The notes: a model not told the origin generated them from the letters alone. Numbered from the stretch's first letter, positions 25,619 to 34,230 are shown. The stretch: 64,000 nt of DNA from Pseudomonas sp. RIT-562 (GCF_026241895.1 NZ_JAPJIV010000025.1:1-64000), one strand, 5' to 3'. A program made the numbers and translations.

Positions 25619-27163
25619 TCAGTTCGCCACGCCGTCAGCGCGTTGGCGCGGCAAAGCCAGTTGCAGCAGGTTGGATTCATTGGCCTGTTCGCGGGCCAGT
25701 TCGCCGCGCAGCGCGCCTTCGCACAACACCAGGATGCGATCGGAAATCCCCATCACTTCCATCAGGTCGCTGGACACCACGATCACCGCGATGCCGCTGG
25801 CGGCCAGGTTGTGGATGATCTGGTAGATCTCGGCTTTGGCGCCGATATCGATGCCGCGGGTGGGCTCGTCGAGCAGCAAGACTTTCATCGGCATTGACAG
25901 CCAGCGGCCGAGAATCGCCTTCTGCTGATTGCCACCGGACAGGTACATGATTTTTTGCGCGGCATCCGGCGTCTTCACTTTCAGCGCCTTGATCTGCTTG
26001 TCGGCGTTGCCCTTTTCCCACAGGCCACGCAGCAGGCAGCCGAAAGTCGAGTGCGCGCCGCGAGCGCTGATGTTGATGTTTTCCGCCACGCTGGAGAGCG
26101 GCATGATGCCCTCCTTCTTGCGATCCTCGGGACACAGCAGAATGCCTGCAGCAATGGCATCCCGTGGCGAGCGCAGTTTCAGCTCATGGCCGCGCAGGAG
26201 CAGGCTCCCGGCAGTGTTGCGTTCAAGCCCGCTTAGCATGCGCAGCAGCTCCGTACGACCGGCGCCAACCAGGCCAAACAGCCCGAGGACCTCGCCTTTG
26301 TGCACCTCGAAACTGACCGCCTCGCGCAACCCCGGGCCGCGCAAACCGTCGACCTTGAGCGCCACAGCGCCACGCTGCCGGGGGCGATAATCGTAGATGT
26401 CCTGGATGTCGCGACCGACCATGCAGGTCACCAACTGATCGTGGCTCAGCTGGCTCATGTCGTCGAAGGTGCGCACGTAGCGCCCATCCTTGAACACCGT
26501 GACCGCGTTGCACAGGCGGAACACCTCTTCCATGCGATGGGAGACATACAGCACCACTTTGCCCTCATCGCGCAGGCGCCCGATGATCGCCATCAAGCGA
26601 TCGATTTCCCGCGCCGACAGGCTGCTGGTCGGCTCGTCAAAGGCGATCACATGCGCGCCGCGAGACAACGCCTTGGCAATCTCTACCAGCTGCCGCTGCC
26701 CCAGGGACAGGCGCCCGACTTTTTCCTGAGGATCGATCTCATCGGCCAGGCCCTTGAGGCAGGCCAGCGCCTGTTGCCGCAGCAGCGTGCGATTGATCAG
26801 GCCGAAACTGGCAGGCAAGTGCCCCAGGAACAGGTTTTCCGCCACGGTCATTTCCGGTACCAGGTGCAGCTCCTGGTGGATTACCGCAACTCCGCTGCCG
26901 ATACTGTCGGCGGTGGATTTGAATACTCGGGTTTGCTCGCCGATTTGCAGGTCGCCGCTGCTCGGGGTGTAGGCGCCACCGAGAATCTTCAGCAACGTGG
27001 ATTTGCCGGCGCCGTTCTCGCCCATCAAGGCGTGGACCTGCCCCGGGTGTGCGGTGAAGCTGATGCCATCCAGCGCCTTGACGCCCGGGAAGGTCTTGCC
27101 GATCCCGTTGAAGCGCAGGCTGGCGCCGCGAGCGGGTTGTCGTTCGTGTGTTTGCGCGTGCAT
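25619..27163 (-). CDS. araG: L-arabinose/D-galactose ABC transporter ATPase
   Basis: 514 residues, two nucleotide-binding domains. The first has Walker A GENGAGKST, the signature LSLGQRQLVEIAKALS and Walker B VIAFDEPTSSL. The second has a degenerate Walker A (LVGAGRTELL) but an intact LSGGNQQKAILGRWL and LLLDEPTRGIDIGAK. This arrangement is standard for sugar ABC ATPases of the AraG/RbsA group. Start at 27163 is backed by GAGGTG; the frame is open 11 codons further upstream. Confidence 0.95.
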   Translation of the reverse strand: MHAQTHERQPARGASLRFNGIGKTFPGVKALDGISFTAHPGQVHALMGENGAGKSTLLKILGGAYTPSSGDLQIGEQTRVFKSTADSIGSGVAVIHQELHLVPEMTVAENLFLGHLPASFGLINRTLLRQQALACLKGLADEIDPQEKVGRLSLGQRQLVEIAKALSRGAHVIAFDEPTSSLSAREIDRLMAIIGRLRDEGKVVLYVSHRMEEVFRLCNAVTVFKDGRYVRTFDDMSQLSHDQLVTCMVGRDIQDIYDYRPRQRGAVALKVDGLRGPGLREAVSFEVHKGEVLGLFGLVGAGRTELLRMLSGLERNTAGSLLLRGHELKLRSPRDAIAAGILLCPEDRKKEGIMPLSSVAENINISARGAHSTFGCLLRGLWEKGNADKQIKALKVKTPDAAQKIMYLSGGNQQKAILGRWLSMPMKVLLLDEPTRGIDIGAKAEIYQIIHNLAASGIAVIVVSSDLMEVMGISDRILVLCEGALRGELAREQANESNLLQLALPRQRADGVAN

Positions 27164-27226
27164 AACCACCTCATCAAACAGATCAGGCAGCCCCATGCCG
27201 GGGCCACCAGTGGAGTCAGCCGGTCA

Positions 27227-28231
27227 TCAGTTCCAGAGGCCGATCTTTTCCAGTTCCTGCTTGAAGTTGTCGCGGGTGATCAGGGTAACGTCGTCCATCG
27301 CCGTGTATTTTGCCGGCTCTTTGCCGGTAGTGACCCACTCATACATCATGCTGGCGGTGTTGTAGCCTTCGATGTGCGGGCTGGGCAGCATCGAGCCGAA
27401 GAAGCCGCTGTTGGGCTTTTTCAATTCGCCGATGGCGTCAGTGCCATTGATGCCGATGCCGATCACGTTGGCTGCCGCAAAGCCGGCACTTTCGGTGGCG
27501 CGCACGCCGCCGAGCACCGTGTTGTCGTTCATCCCACCAATAATCAGGTTCTTCGCCGCGCCCGGGAGTTTGACCAGCGCTGAGTTGGTGGCGTCCATGC
27601 TGCCCGGCACATCAAGGGTCTTGAGCGCCGAAAAGAGGATGTGATCCTTGGGCATACCGGCGTCTTCCAACGCCTTGACCGAGCCATCGGTGCGCTTTTT
27701 ACCGGTGTCGAGTTCGTTGTAGGTGTTGATGACGGCGTAGGTGTCTTTCCAGTCCCAGCCGCGTTTTTTCGCTTCGGTGGCCATGGCGTCCCCCTGTTTC
27801 TGGCCGACTTCGAAAGCCGCCATGCCCAGGTAAGGAACGTCTTCCATGAACTTGCCGCTGGCATCGACGAAGCGGTCGTCGACGGCGATCACCTTCAACC
27901 CGTTGAGCTTGGCTTTGGCCATGATCGCCGGGCCCAGGGCCACGTCCGGAGGGCAGATCACAAAGCCCTTGGCACCGTTGGCGGCCAGGCTGTCGATGGC
28001 CGACAGGGTTTTCTCGCCATCCGGCACGGCGATCTTGATGACAGTGAAGCCTTTGTCCTTGCCGGCTTTTTCAGCGAAGGCCCATTCGGTCTGGAACCAG
28101 GGCTCTTCCGCCTGCTTGACCAGGAAACCGATCTTGACTTCCTCGGCCGCCAGCAAGCTGCTGCCGAGACTGACTGCAGTGACCGCCAGGGCTGCACGGC
28201 ATAGGGAGCGAATCCCTCGACGACGATTCAT
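27227..28231 (-). CDS. araF: Periplasmic L-arabinose/D-galactose-binding protein
   Basis: 334 residues. Signal peptide of about 28 residues (AALAVTAVSLGSSLLAA). The mature part closely tracks E. coli AraF: KIGFLVKQAEEPWFQTEWAF, KIAVPDGEKTLSAIDSLAA, AVDDRFV, NTYNELDTGKKRT, GGMNDNTVLGGVRATE, LITRDNFKQELEKIGLW. E. coli AraF binds L-arabinose and also D-galactose. AAGGAG precedes the ATG. The gap upstream has a palindrome shared with the FadR-type gene. Confidence 0.95.
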   Translation of the reverse strand: MNRRRGIRSLCRAALAVTAVSLGSSLLAAEEVKIGFLVKQAEEPWFQTEWAFAEKAGKDKGFTVIKIAVPDGEKTLSAIDSLAANGAKGFVICPPDVALGPAIMAKAKLNGLKVIAVDDRFVDASGKFMEDVPYLGMAAFEVGQKQGDAMATEAKKRGWDWKDTYAVINTYNELDTGKKRTDGSVKALEDAGMPKDHILFSALKTLDVPGSMDATNSALVKLPGAAKNLIIGGMNDNTVLGGVRATESAGFAAANVIGIGINGTDAIGELKKPNSGFFGSMLPSPHIEGYNTASMMYEWVTTGKEPAKYTAMDDVTLITRDNFKQELEKIGLWN

Positions 28232-28292
28232 TAGCTGACTCCTTGTTATTGTTTTTGAGCGTTAGGTTAAAACCGTTAAAGCGAGCAAATAG

Positions 28293-28310
28293 TCATATCG
28301 TATGATGATT
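28293..28310. promoter_or_regulatory. Candidate FadR-type operator upstream of araF
   Basis: atcgtatgatgatt (from 28297) matches 13 of 14 bases of the site on the minus strand at 31059-31072 upstream of the FadR-type gene. The odd palindrome tcatatcgtatga (28293-28305) is self-complementary except at the centre. It lies 62 bp before the araF start codon. A shared regulator is inferred. Confidence 0.5.
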
Positions 28311-28350
28311 GAATTTCGGACGTACATAGGGCGCCTGAAGGTTAATTAGG

Positions 28351-29169
28351 TCAGTCGTGGTACATCACCGAGCGACCACCGTCGATAGTGATGCACGACG
28401 CATTGATAAACGGGGCCTCGTCACTGGCCAGGAATACCGCGGTCATCGCCACTTCCATGGGCTGGCCGATGCGGCGTGGCGGATGCAGGTCGAATGCGCG
28501 CTGACGCTCGGCGTGCGGGTCGGCGAACCCGTTCCAGTAATCGACATTAAGCTGCGTCTCGATGTAGCCAGGGGCGATCGCATTGACGCGGATGCCCTTG
28601 GGCGCATATTCGATGCCCAGGGCGCGGGTCAGCCCGAGCAGGCCATGCTTGGCCACTGGGTACGGAAAACAACCCGGGATAATGTGGGTGGAATGGGTCG
28701 AGGCGATGTTGATGATGCTGCCGATGCCTTGTTCGATCATCTGCGGCAGTACCGCCTTGCAGCCATACCAGGCGCCGTCCAGGTCGATGGCAAAGCAGCG
28801 ACGCCAATCTTCCTCGGTCATTTCCAGGGGATCGCGGAACACGTTGACCCCGGCACAGTTGATCAGCACGTCGATCCGCCCGTGCAGCTCGATCGCCAGG
28901 CGCGCCATCCGGTGCAGGTCATCCTGCCGCGATACGTCTGCCTTCACCGCCTGGACATCAAAGCCCTTGTCCCGCCAGTGCGCCGCCACCTTCTCGACTT
29001 TCTCGCCCTGAATATCGCTGATCACCAGCCTGGCCTGCTGCGCGGCAAAAGTGGCGACGATGGCCTCGCCGATCCCCTGGGCGGCCCCGGTCAGGAGCAC
29101 CACCTTGTTTTTCAGGCGCTCCCCTTTGGGCGGCTCCGGAACAGGCGGCAAGGAAAGAGGTTCAGCCAT
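28351..29169 (-). CDS. SDR-family aldose 1-dehydrogenase (galactose/arabinose)
   Basis: 272 residues. Short-chain dehydrogenase: NAD(P) motif TGAAQGIGEA near residue 29, DVSRQDD, NCAGVN, catalytic Ser in INIASTHS and Tyr-Lys in YPVAKHG. The acidic IQGEKVEK region after SDI suggests NAD preference. With the neighbouring lactonase, the AraFGH importer and the dgo genes, oxidation of D-galactose (and perhaps L-arabinose) to the lactone is the best guess. AAGGAG sits before the ATG. A 30-codon leader frame overlaps its start. Confidence 0.82.
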   Translation of the reverse strand: MAEPLSLPPVPEPPKGERLKNKVVLLTGAAQGIGEAIVATFAAQQARLVISDIQGEKVEKVAAHWRDKGFDVQAVKADVSRQDDLHRMARLAIELHGRIDVLINCAGVNVFRDPLEMTEEDWRRCFAIDLDGAWYGCKAVLPQMIEQGIGSIINIASTHSTHIIPGCFPYPVAKHGLLGLTRALGIEYAPKGIRVNAIAPGYIETQLNVDYWNGFADPHAERQRAFDLHPPRRIGQPMEVAMTAVFLASDEAPFINASCITIDGGRSVMYHD

Positions 29170-29254
29170 GGGTCAGGACTCCTTTTTGCAGGCACGACGA
29201 AAACCGGGCATCTGTCGAGGTCCGGTCGCAATTCGGGTGGGAAAATCGCAGCAT
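29162..29254 (-). CDS. Possible 30-codon leader peptide before the SDR gene
   Basis: An ATG at 29254 opens a frame of 30 codons (MLRFSHPNCDRTSTDARFSS onward) whose TGA overlaps the SDR start by eight bases. The ATG and the AGGTGAAGCG before it are identical to the dgoK start region. It may be a translated uORF coupled to the SDR gene, or only a relic of a copied promoter and start. No family recognised. Confidence 0.35.
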   Translation of the reverse strand: MLRFSHPNCDRTSTDARFSSCLQKGVLTHG

Positions 29255-29307
29255 CGCTTCACCTGTATTGTTTTTGTAGGTGTGAGTGCGTGGAACTGAT
29301 GCGGCCG

Positions 29308-29360
29308 ACTATAAACCGGACCACAAGAAAATCTCAATATATAATTTTAAGTCCCATATT
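29308..29360 (-). promoter_or_regulatory. SDR promoter and shared 29-bp regulatory block
   Basis: Minus strand: -35 TTGAGA (29332-29337), 18-base spacer, -10 TATAGT (29308-29313). The block 29332-29360 is identical to the dgoK block in 25 of 29 positions, with the ends tctcaatatata and cccatatt fully conserved. See 17343-17395. Confidence 0.65.
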
Positions 29361-29367
29361 TAGGGAT

Positions 29368-30243
29368 TTATCCAGCAAAGCGCTGACAGGCCTTTCCTGC
29401 CACATCAACTTCAAGCGCCAGCAACGCCCCGTCCAGCGGGTGATTACGCGGACTCGCGGCGCTGGTGATGTAAAGGGTCCGCAGGTCCCGACCGCCGAAC
29501 ACGCAGCTGGTGGGGCGGCTGACCGGCAGCTCGATCACGCGGTCGACCTGGCCTTCGGGCGTCAGCCTGAGCAGGCAGCTGCCGTCCCATCGAGCGTTCC
29601 AGATATGGTCCTGGGCATCCATGGCCGAGCCGTCCGGAACGCCCCGCGAGTGGGGGCCGAACCAGACACGCGCCGGGTCAAGGTTGCCGTCGGTGCGGAT
29701 GAAATGCTGATACAGGGTGCCGCCCAGGCTGTCACCGAAGTGCACGGTGGTCTGGTCATCACTCCACAGCAGGGTGTTGGGAATGCCCAACCCGCGCAGC
29801 AGCGGTACGACGCGACCTTCATGATTGATAAGGAACAGACCACCGCAGCGACGAGTCACCGGCAAGTCCTCGCCCCCGGGGCCGATATTGTTCTGCATGG
29901 TGCCCAGCCACAGCCGTCCCTGGGCATCGCAACGCGCTTCGTTCGCACGGTTGCCCGGCTGTGGATCAGCTACACAGAACAGCGTGAGGCGTGGTTCAAG
30001 CCCAGGGGAGTCAAGGTCGAGGCGGTAGACGCCACTGCTCAAGGTCACCAGCGCGTCACCACTTGCACAAGGAATGAAGGCCGACACGTGCTCCGGCATC
30101 TCCCAGATCTGCACATTGGCACCGATCAGGCGCAGTGCCTGCTTGCCAGCGATATCGACCCAATACAGCGCCTGGGTCGCGGCGTCCCAGAACGGACTTT
30201 CGCCCAGCTGGGCGCGGTGTTCGGTTACTGCAGTGCACGCCAT
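29368..30243 (-). CDS. SMP-30/gluconolactonase family sugar lactonase
   Basis: 291 residues. Six-bladed propeller family: AQLGESPFWDAATQALYWVD with the metal-ligand Glu, RANEARCDAQGRLWLGTM, GIPNTLLWSDDQTTVHFGDS, RGVPDGSAMDAQDHIWNARW. The last holds the Asp of the catalytic site. Hydrolyses sugar-1,4- or 1,5-lactones. Between the aldose dehydrogenase and the FadR-type regulator it probably opens galactono- and arabinonolactone. AGGAGG precedes the ATG. Confidence 0.88.
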   Translation of the reverse strand: MACTAVTEHRAQLGESPFWDAATQALYWVDIAGKQALRLIGANVQIWEMPEHVSAFIPCASGDALVTLSSGVYRLDLDSPGLEPRLTLFCVADPQPGNRANEARCDAQGRLWLGTMQNNIGPGGEDLPVTRRCGGLFLINHEGRVVPLLRGLGIPNTLLWSDDQTTVHFGDSLGGTLYQHFIRTDGNLDPARVWFGPHSRGVPDGSAMDAQDHIWNARWDGSCLLRLTPEGQVDRVIELPVSRPTSCVFGGRDLRTLYITSAASPRNHPLDGALLALEVDVAGKACQRFAG

Positions 30244-30288
30244 GAAACCTCCTGCCTTGTTCTGTTTTTTTTATGTGCAGCGCGGTCG

Positions 30289-31005
30289 TCAGCTGGCTTT
30301 TTTATCCGCCATGACTTTCGGGTAGTGACGTTTGATGGCCAGGTCGGCGTTGTCGATCAGGGTCATGCAGGCCCAGACTCCGCGTGCCGCATCTCGGGCG
30401 GCAATGGCGTCGGCGATGTCCCGATGGATCGGCAGGGTTCGGCGCAGTTCGTCCGGATCGGTAGCGGATACCTCGAACGACACGGCCAGCAGCGCGCCGA
30501 GAGCCGGGACCATCTGTTCGATGAATTGATTGTGGCTGGCGGCGAGTATGCATTCGTGGAACAGCTGGTCGGCGCGGTTGTAATCGATGCCGCTGTCGAC
30601 CGCCCGCTCAAGGGCATTGAAGGCCTGGAGGATCGCCTGGACCTGTTCGGCGGAGGCCCTTTCGCACGCCCAGCGCACGGCCATCGGTTCGATGGTGCGG
30701 CGCAGGTCCAGGAGGTCGTCGACGAAGTTTTCCGGCAGCCCGCTACGCGACAGCCAGCCCACCACCTGGGGATCAAACAGATTCCAGCGGCGCATCGGCA
30801 ACACCCGGGTGCCGACTTTCGGGCCGACTTCGAGCATACCTTTGGCGACCAGGGTCTTGATGGCTTCGCGGATAACGGTGCGACTGACACCCAACTGTTC
30901 GCCCAGGTCGGCCTCGACCTTGATGGTCGCGCCGGGTTTCACCTGGCCGGTGGCGATCCAGCAGCCCAGCCAGTCGACCGTCGATGCGTGAAAGCTGCTG
31001 GACAT
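30289..31005 (-). CDS. GntR/FadR-family regulator (DgoR-like)
   Basis: 238 residues. N-terminal GntR helix-turn-helix (GATIKVEADLGEQLGVSRTV; REAIKTLVAKGML) and C-terminal FCD domain with metal-binding His pattern (DLRRTIEPMAVRWA; DQLFHECILAASHNQF; HRDIADAIAARDA). The layout resembles E. coli DgoR, the D-galactonate repressor. The gene heads the cluster, and a palindrome lies between its own -35 and -10, so it should repress itself and probably araFGH. Confidence 0.87.
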   Translation of the reverse strand: MSSSFHASTVDWLGCWIATGQVKPGATIKVEADLGEQLGVSRTVIREAIKTLVAKGMLEVGPKVGTRVLPMRRWNLFDPQVVGWLSRSGLPENFVDDLLDLRRTIEPMAVRWACERASAEQVQAILQAFNALERAVDSGIDYNRADQLFHECILAASHNQFIEQMVPALGALLAVSFEVSATDPDELRRTLPIHRDIADAIAARDAARGVWACMTLIDNADLAIKRHYPKVMADKKAS

Positions 31006-31053
31006 GGAGACCTCGATGCTGGGGCGACGTTGAGCCGCTCGCGATGGAGGTCC

Positions 31054-31082
31054 ACGCTAATCATCATATGATTGGGTGTCAA
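31054..31082 (-). promoter_or_regulatory. Promoter with internal operator of the FadR-type gene
   Basis: Minus strand: consensus -35 TTGACA (31077-31082), 17-base spacer, weak -10 TAGCGT (31054-31059). The perfect palindrome atcatatgat (31063-31072) fills the spacer, a classic repressor position. It shares TATGATGATT with the site before araF. Confidence 0.55.
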
Positions 31083-31105
31083 TGGGAATTCGGGGTGCCG
31101 GCATA

Positions 31106-31187
31106 CCGCGTTATCGTTCATCGCGGGCAAGCCTTGCTCCCACAGGGCTGGCATAACACCTGTGGGAGCAAGGCATACCGCGATGGC
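31106..31187. repeat. REP hairpin (TGTGGGAGCAAGGCTTGCCCGCGATG type)
   Basis: catcgcgggcaagccttgct to the left, tgtgggagcaaggcatacc to the right. The right arm has a small change relative to a perfect copy. The first 39 bases (31106-31144) are identical to 52261-52299. Confidence 0.82.
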
Positions 31188-31202
31188 GTCAGTATTGAAG
31201 AA

Positions 31203-31763
31203 TCAGGGCTCAAGCCCGATCGGGAAGAACTCACCACCGCTCCACACCCCAAGCCAGCGCTGCCCATCGATCTCCCGGGTCACGGCCAGCTCCACCAATT
31301 GGTAGAACACATTGCGATGGATCAGCGCCTCGAGATTGGTCCGCACATGCACGTACGGCGCCGGCTCCTGGGTGACCGTATCGATCACCACGCGGATGGC
31401 GTGCTCGACGCCCGCCTCGGTCGTTTCCTCGACGTTGGTGGTAAAACGCAGCAACTGCGCCTCACCCTCGCCTTCCACCTCCACGGCAATGGCGACGAAC
31501 GGCGCGTCATCGACCTTGATGCCGACCTTCTCGACCGGCGTGATCAGGAAGTAATCATCACCGTCGCGACGAATGATGGTGGAGAACAGCTTGACCATCG
31601 GCTTGCGTCCGATCGGCGTGCCCAGGTAGTACCAGGTGCCGTCCCGGGCTATGCGCATATCGATGTCGCCACAGAAGTCGGGATTCCACAGGTGGACCGG
31701 CGGCAGGCCTTTGGTCTTGGGGATCTGCCCCAACAGGTCGTTGGCTTTTTGCGGTCCGCTCAT
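31203..31763 (-). CDS. DUF1285 domain-containing protein
   Basis: 186 residues that match the DUF1285 pattern: PPVHLWNPDFCGDIDMRIA, GTWYYLGTPIGRKPMVKLFS, DDYFLITPVEKVGIKVDDAP, and a second domain ending YQLVELAV. No signal peptide or membrane segment, so cytoplasmic. Function unknown. AAGGAG precedes the ATG; it follows the DUF4823 lipoprotein gene by 14 bp and is probably cotranscribed. Confidence 0.9.
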   Translation of the reverse strand: MSGPQKANDLLGQIPKTKGLPPVHLWNPDFCGDIDMRIARDGTWYYLGTPIGRKPMVKLFSTIIRRDGDDYFLITPVEKVGIKVDDAPFVAIAVEVEGEGEAQLLRFTTNVEETTEAGVEHAIRVVIDTVTQEPAPYVHVRTNLEALIHRNVFYQLVELAVTREIDGQRWLGVWSGGEFFPIGLEP

Positions 31764-31777
31764 GGTGTGCTCCTTAA

Positions 31778-32386
31778 TTATTGATCACTGATGCCCAACA
31801 GGCTTCGCGCGTACTGCTCAAGCGGCGGGCCCATCAGGTCCTCTGGCCTGGAGTCGTGGAACGTCAGCAAACCGCCGCGACTCTTGATGCGTGCAGTATC
31901 GATCAAATACTGGGTGCTGGTCTCGATCAACATGATTTGAATGACGCCAGTATCGACGCCCAGGCGGTCCACGGCTTCCTGATCGAGCCACTCATCGGAG
32001 TTGCCGATGCGGTCGTCGGCCTTGGCAAAGCGTGTATACAGCAGATAGTGAGCGCCCACTGCGCGGGCTTCACCCATGGCCTGGTCGAGGCCTTCAGGCG
32101 CACGAGCGCGGCGTACCATAGGGAAGTATTCGATGAATCCATCGAAGGCGACTTCGGCGATGGCGTTGGGCCGCGGGTAGGCCGTGCCGCCAGGCGGCGC
32201 AAAGGCGCCCTGGGCGATATAGACGAAGGAGTCCGGCTGGATCCGCAGGTTATTTGCCCGACGGCTGTCACTGTGGTCGAGCAGGCCGGCATCGCTCATG
32301 TGATAACGGGTGCCCTCGGCCATATCGCTGACGTTCATGCAACCGCCAAGCGCCAAAATGGCCAGCAGCAATACCGGGTTACGCAT
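31778..32386 (-). CDS. DUF4823 domain-containing lipoprotein
   Basis: 202 residues. Lipoprotein signal with LALGGC at residues 11-16. The mature part contains RAPEGLDQAMGEARAVGAHY and VIQIMLIETSTQYLIDTARI, typical of DUF4823. Start at 32386 has GGAGGA upstream; 29 further open codons have no site. Probably anchored in the outer membrane; function unknown. Confidence 0.85.
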   Translation of the reverse strand: MRNPVLLLAILALGGCMNVSDMAEGTRYHMSDAGLLDHSDSRRANNLRIQPDSFVYIAQGAFAPPGGTAYPRPNAIAEVAFDGFIEYFPMVRRARAPEGLDQAMGEARAVGAHYLLYTRFAKADDRIGNSDEWLDQEAVDRLGVDTGVIQIMLIETSTQYLIDTARIKSRGGLLTFHDSRPEDLMGPPLEQYARSLLGISDQ

Positions 32387-32484
32387 CCTGTCCTCCAGAG
32401 GCCGGTGACGGAAAACCGGCGAATGGGCGTTGGATGCAGCTTCCGCGCCAGACTGAGTTGCACACCTAACCACTTCTTGCGCGA

Positions 32485-33453
32485 TCAGCCGCCGATGATC
32501 TTCATGATGGTCGCGCCGCCGGAGAACGCCACTTCCTGCTTGTCTCCCAGCGCCTTCACCAGCAGGCGCTGCAAGGCCGGCAGGGCCTGGTGGCGCGGCT
32601 TGTCCAGCAGGTCGCCGACATAATGGCGGTTGCTCGACGACAGGCAGCCATGCAGCCAGCCCGTGGACGACAGACGCAGCCGCGAACAGGTACGGCAGAA
32701 CGGCACGCTTTCGTTGGCAATGACCCCGAAATGGCCCAGCCCCGGGATCTCGTAGCGCACTGCCGTGGCATCCACGGGCGCATCGGCCTGCAGGTATTCG
32801 TAGCGCTCGCCAATCAGGTCGAGCAATTGCTGCAGGCTGACAAATTGCTGCAGGAAGGCATTGGAGTCACTGGCAAGGTGCCCCATGCGCATCAGCTCGA
32901 TAAACCGCAGCTCATAGCCGCGTTCCAGGCAGTAATCGAGCAGCGGCATCACTTGGTCAAGGTTCTGCCCGCGCAGCGGCACCATGTTGACCTTGATCTT
33001 CATGCCCGCCGCGCTGGCCTGGTTCATGCCATTGAGCACGGTCGCCAGGTCGCCGCCACGCGCGATGCTGCGGAACGCGGCGGCATCCAGGGTATCGAGG
33101 GACACGTTGATGCGGCGGATACCGGCGTCCACCAGCAACGGCAGCTTCTTCGCCAGTAACTGGCCATTGGTGGTCAGGCTGATGTCTTGCAGCCCCATCT
33201 TGCCGACGGCGGTCATGAAGGCTTCAAGTTTCGGACTGACCAGCGGCTCGCCACCGGTGATGCGCAAGCGCTCGATGCCAGCGGCCTCGATCAGATAGGC
33301 CACGCCGCGGGCCATGGCATCGGCCGACAGTTCATCCTGCGCAGCCACCAGCCGCTTGCCATCGGGCACGCAGTAGGTACAGGCGTAATTGCAGGCTGAG
33401 GTCAGGCTGATCCGCAAATTGCGAAAACGCCTGCCTTGACGGTCAACGATCAT
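32485..33453 (-). CDS. moaA: GTP 3',8-cyclase (molybdenum cofactor biosynthesis)
   Basis: 322 residues. Radical SAM cluster Cys21-Cys25-Cys28 (SACNYACTYCVP), GGEP motif (RITGGEPLVSP), a second [4Fe-4S] site in PFCRTCSRLRLSSTGWLHGC, and the required C-terminal Gly-Gly. Converts GTP to 3',8-cyclo-GTP with MoaC to make the pterin. Useful for the molybdenum hydroxylase at 54-56.7 kb. CGGAGTG precedes the ATG. Pseudomonas often has more than one moaA. Confidence 0.95.
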   Translation of the reverse strand: MIVDRQGRRFRNLRISLTSACNYACTYCVPDGKRLVAAQDELSADAMARGVAYLIEAAGIERLRITGGEPLVSPKLEAFMTAVGKMGLQDISLTTNGQLLAKKLPLLVDAGIRRINVSLDTLDAAAFRSIARGGDLATVLNGMNQASAAGMKIKVNMVPLRGQNLDQVMPLLDYCLERGYELRFIELMRMGHLASDSNAFLQQFVSLQQLLDLIGERYEYLQADAPVDATAVRYEIPGLGHFGVIANESVPFCRTCSRLRLSSTGWLHGCLSSSNRHYVGDLLDKPRHQALPALQRLLVKALGDKQEVAFSGGATIMKIIGG

Positions 33454-33482
33454 GGAGCACTCCGGCGAAAGGAAATGGAACA

Positions 33483-33514
33483 GCTAAAACTTGACTCACA
33501 AATCAAGTTTTAGC
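33483..33514. repeat. Perfect 12-bp inverted repeat upstream of moaA
   Basis: gctaaaacttga, eight bases, then tcaagttttagc. It lies 30 bp before the moaA ATG and after the end of the TetR gene. There is no T-run, so an operator or mRNA hairpin is as likely as a terminator. Confidence 0.5.
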
Positions 33515-33591
33515 AAGTCCCATGCCTGAGTATATTCCTGCGGTATGCGCCATGGGGTGAATATCATGGCGCAATCAAGCTGCTGAATGGC

Positions 33592-34230
33592 TCAGCTGCT
33601 CGGCGTGTCGGTGTCGCGCTTGCGCTTGTTGCCCATGCGCACGCCGATGTCCATCAGGAATTGGAAGAAGCCTTCCTGATCTTCCAGCACATTGCTCCAG
33701 AACGGCGAGTGATACAGCGCCACGGCACCGTGCACCAGCGCCCAGGAAGCGCAATAGTGGAAGTAAGGTGGGACATCTTCGAGCTTGCCTTCGCTGATCC
33801 GGCCCTTGATCAACAGGGTCAGGCGTTCGAAGTTCGAAGCGCGGATCTTGTGCAGCTCCTCGACCATCTCCGGCACTTGGTTGCCCTTGACCACCTTTTC
33901 TTCAAGGCGATCGAACAACCGGTAGCGTTGCGGATCGCGCATGCGGAATTCGAAGTAGGCGCGGGACAGCGCTTCCTTGTCCTTGTCGACATCGGCGGAG
34001 TGCAACAGCTCGTTCAGATCACGCTCGTAGTCGAGCATCAGGCGCAAGTAGATCTCGGCCTTGGACTTGAAGTGCTTGTAGATCGTGCCTTTGCCGATAC
34101 CGACGGCATCAGCAATCATCTCGACGGTGACACTGTCTTCACCTTGTTCGAGGAACAGCTTGAGCGCGGTATCGAGAATTTCCTGCTCGCGGCGACGAAA
34201 CTCACGGACCTTACGAGGTTCTTTATGCAT
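33592..34230 (-). CDS. TetR/AcrR-family transcriptional regulator
   Basis: 212 residues from the ATG at 34230. N-terminal TetR helix-turn-helix (ILDTALKLFLEQGEDSVTVE; IGKGTIYKHFKSKAEIYLRL), then a C-terminal ligand domain. Orthologue by position of P. aeruginosa PA2957. No clear ribosome site is visible at this ATG, and the frame is open 20 codons upstream, but family alignments I recall begin at MHKEPRKVREF. Target genes unknown. Confidence 0.87.
   Translation of the reverse strand: MHKEPRKVREFRRREQEILDTALKLFLEQGEDSVTVEMIADAVGIGKGTIYKHFKSKAEIYLRLMLDYERDLNELLHSADVDKDKEALSRAYFEFRMRDPQRYRLFDRLEEKVVKGNQVPEMVEELHKIRASNFERLTLLIKGRISEGKLEDVPPYFHYCASWALVHGAVALYHSPFWSNVLEDQEGFFQFLMDIGVRMGNKRKRDTDTPSS

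Noticed and set aside
20254..31005. Genomic island or prophage
   Set aside because: No integrase, tRNA target, attachment repeats or transposase seen. Base composition is like that of neighbours. The region is accessory metabolism only.
28357..31071. A 904-codon plus-strand open frame
   Set aside because: It runs antisense through the SDR, SMP-30 and FadR-type genes, which have clear motifs and ribosome sites. High GC content makes long antisense frames common. The translation has no recognisable domain.
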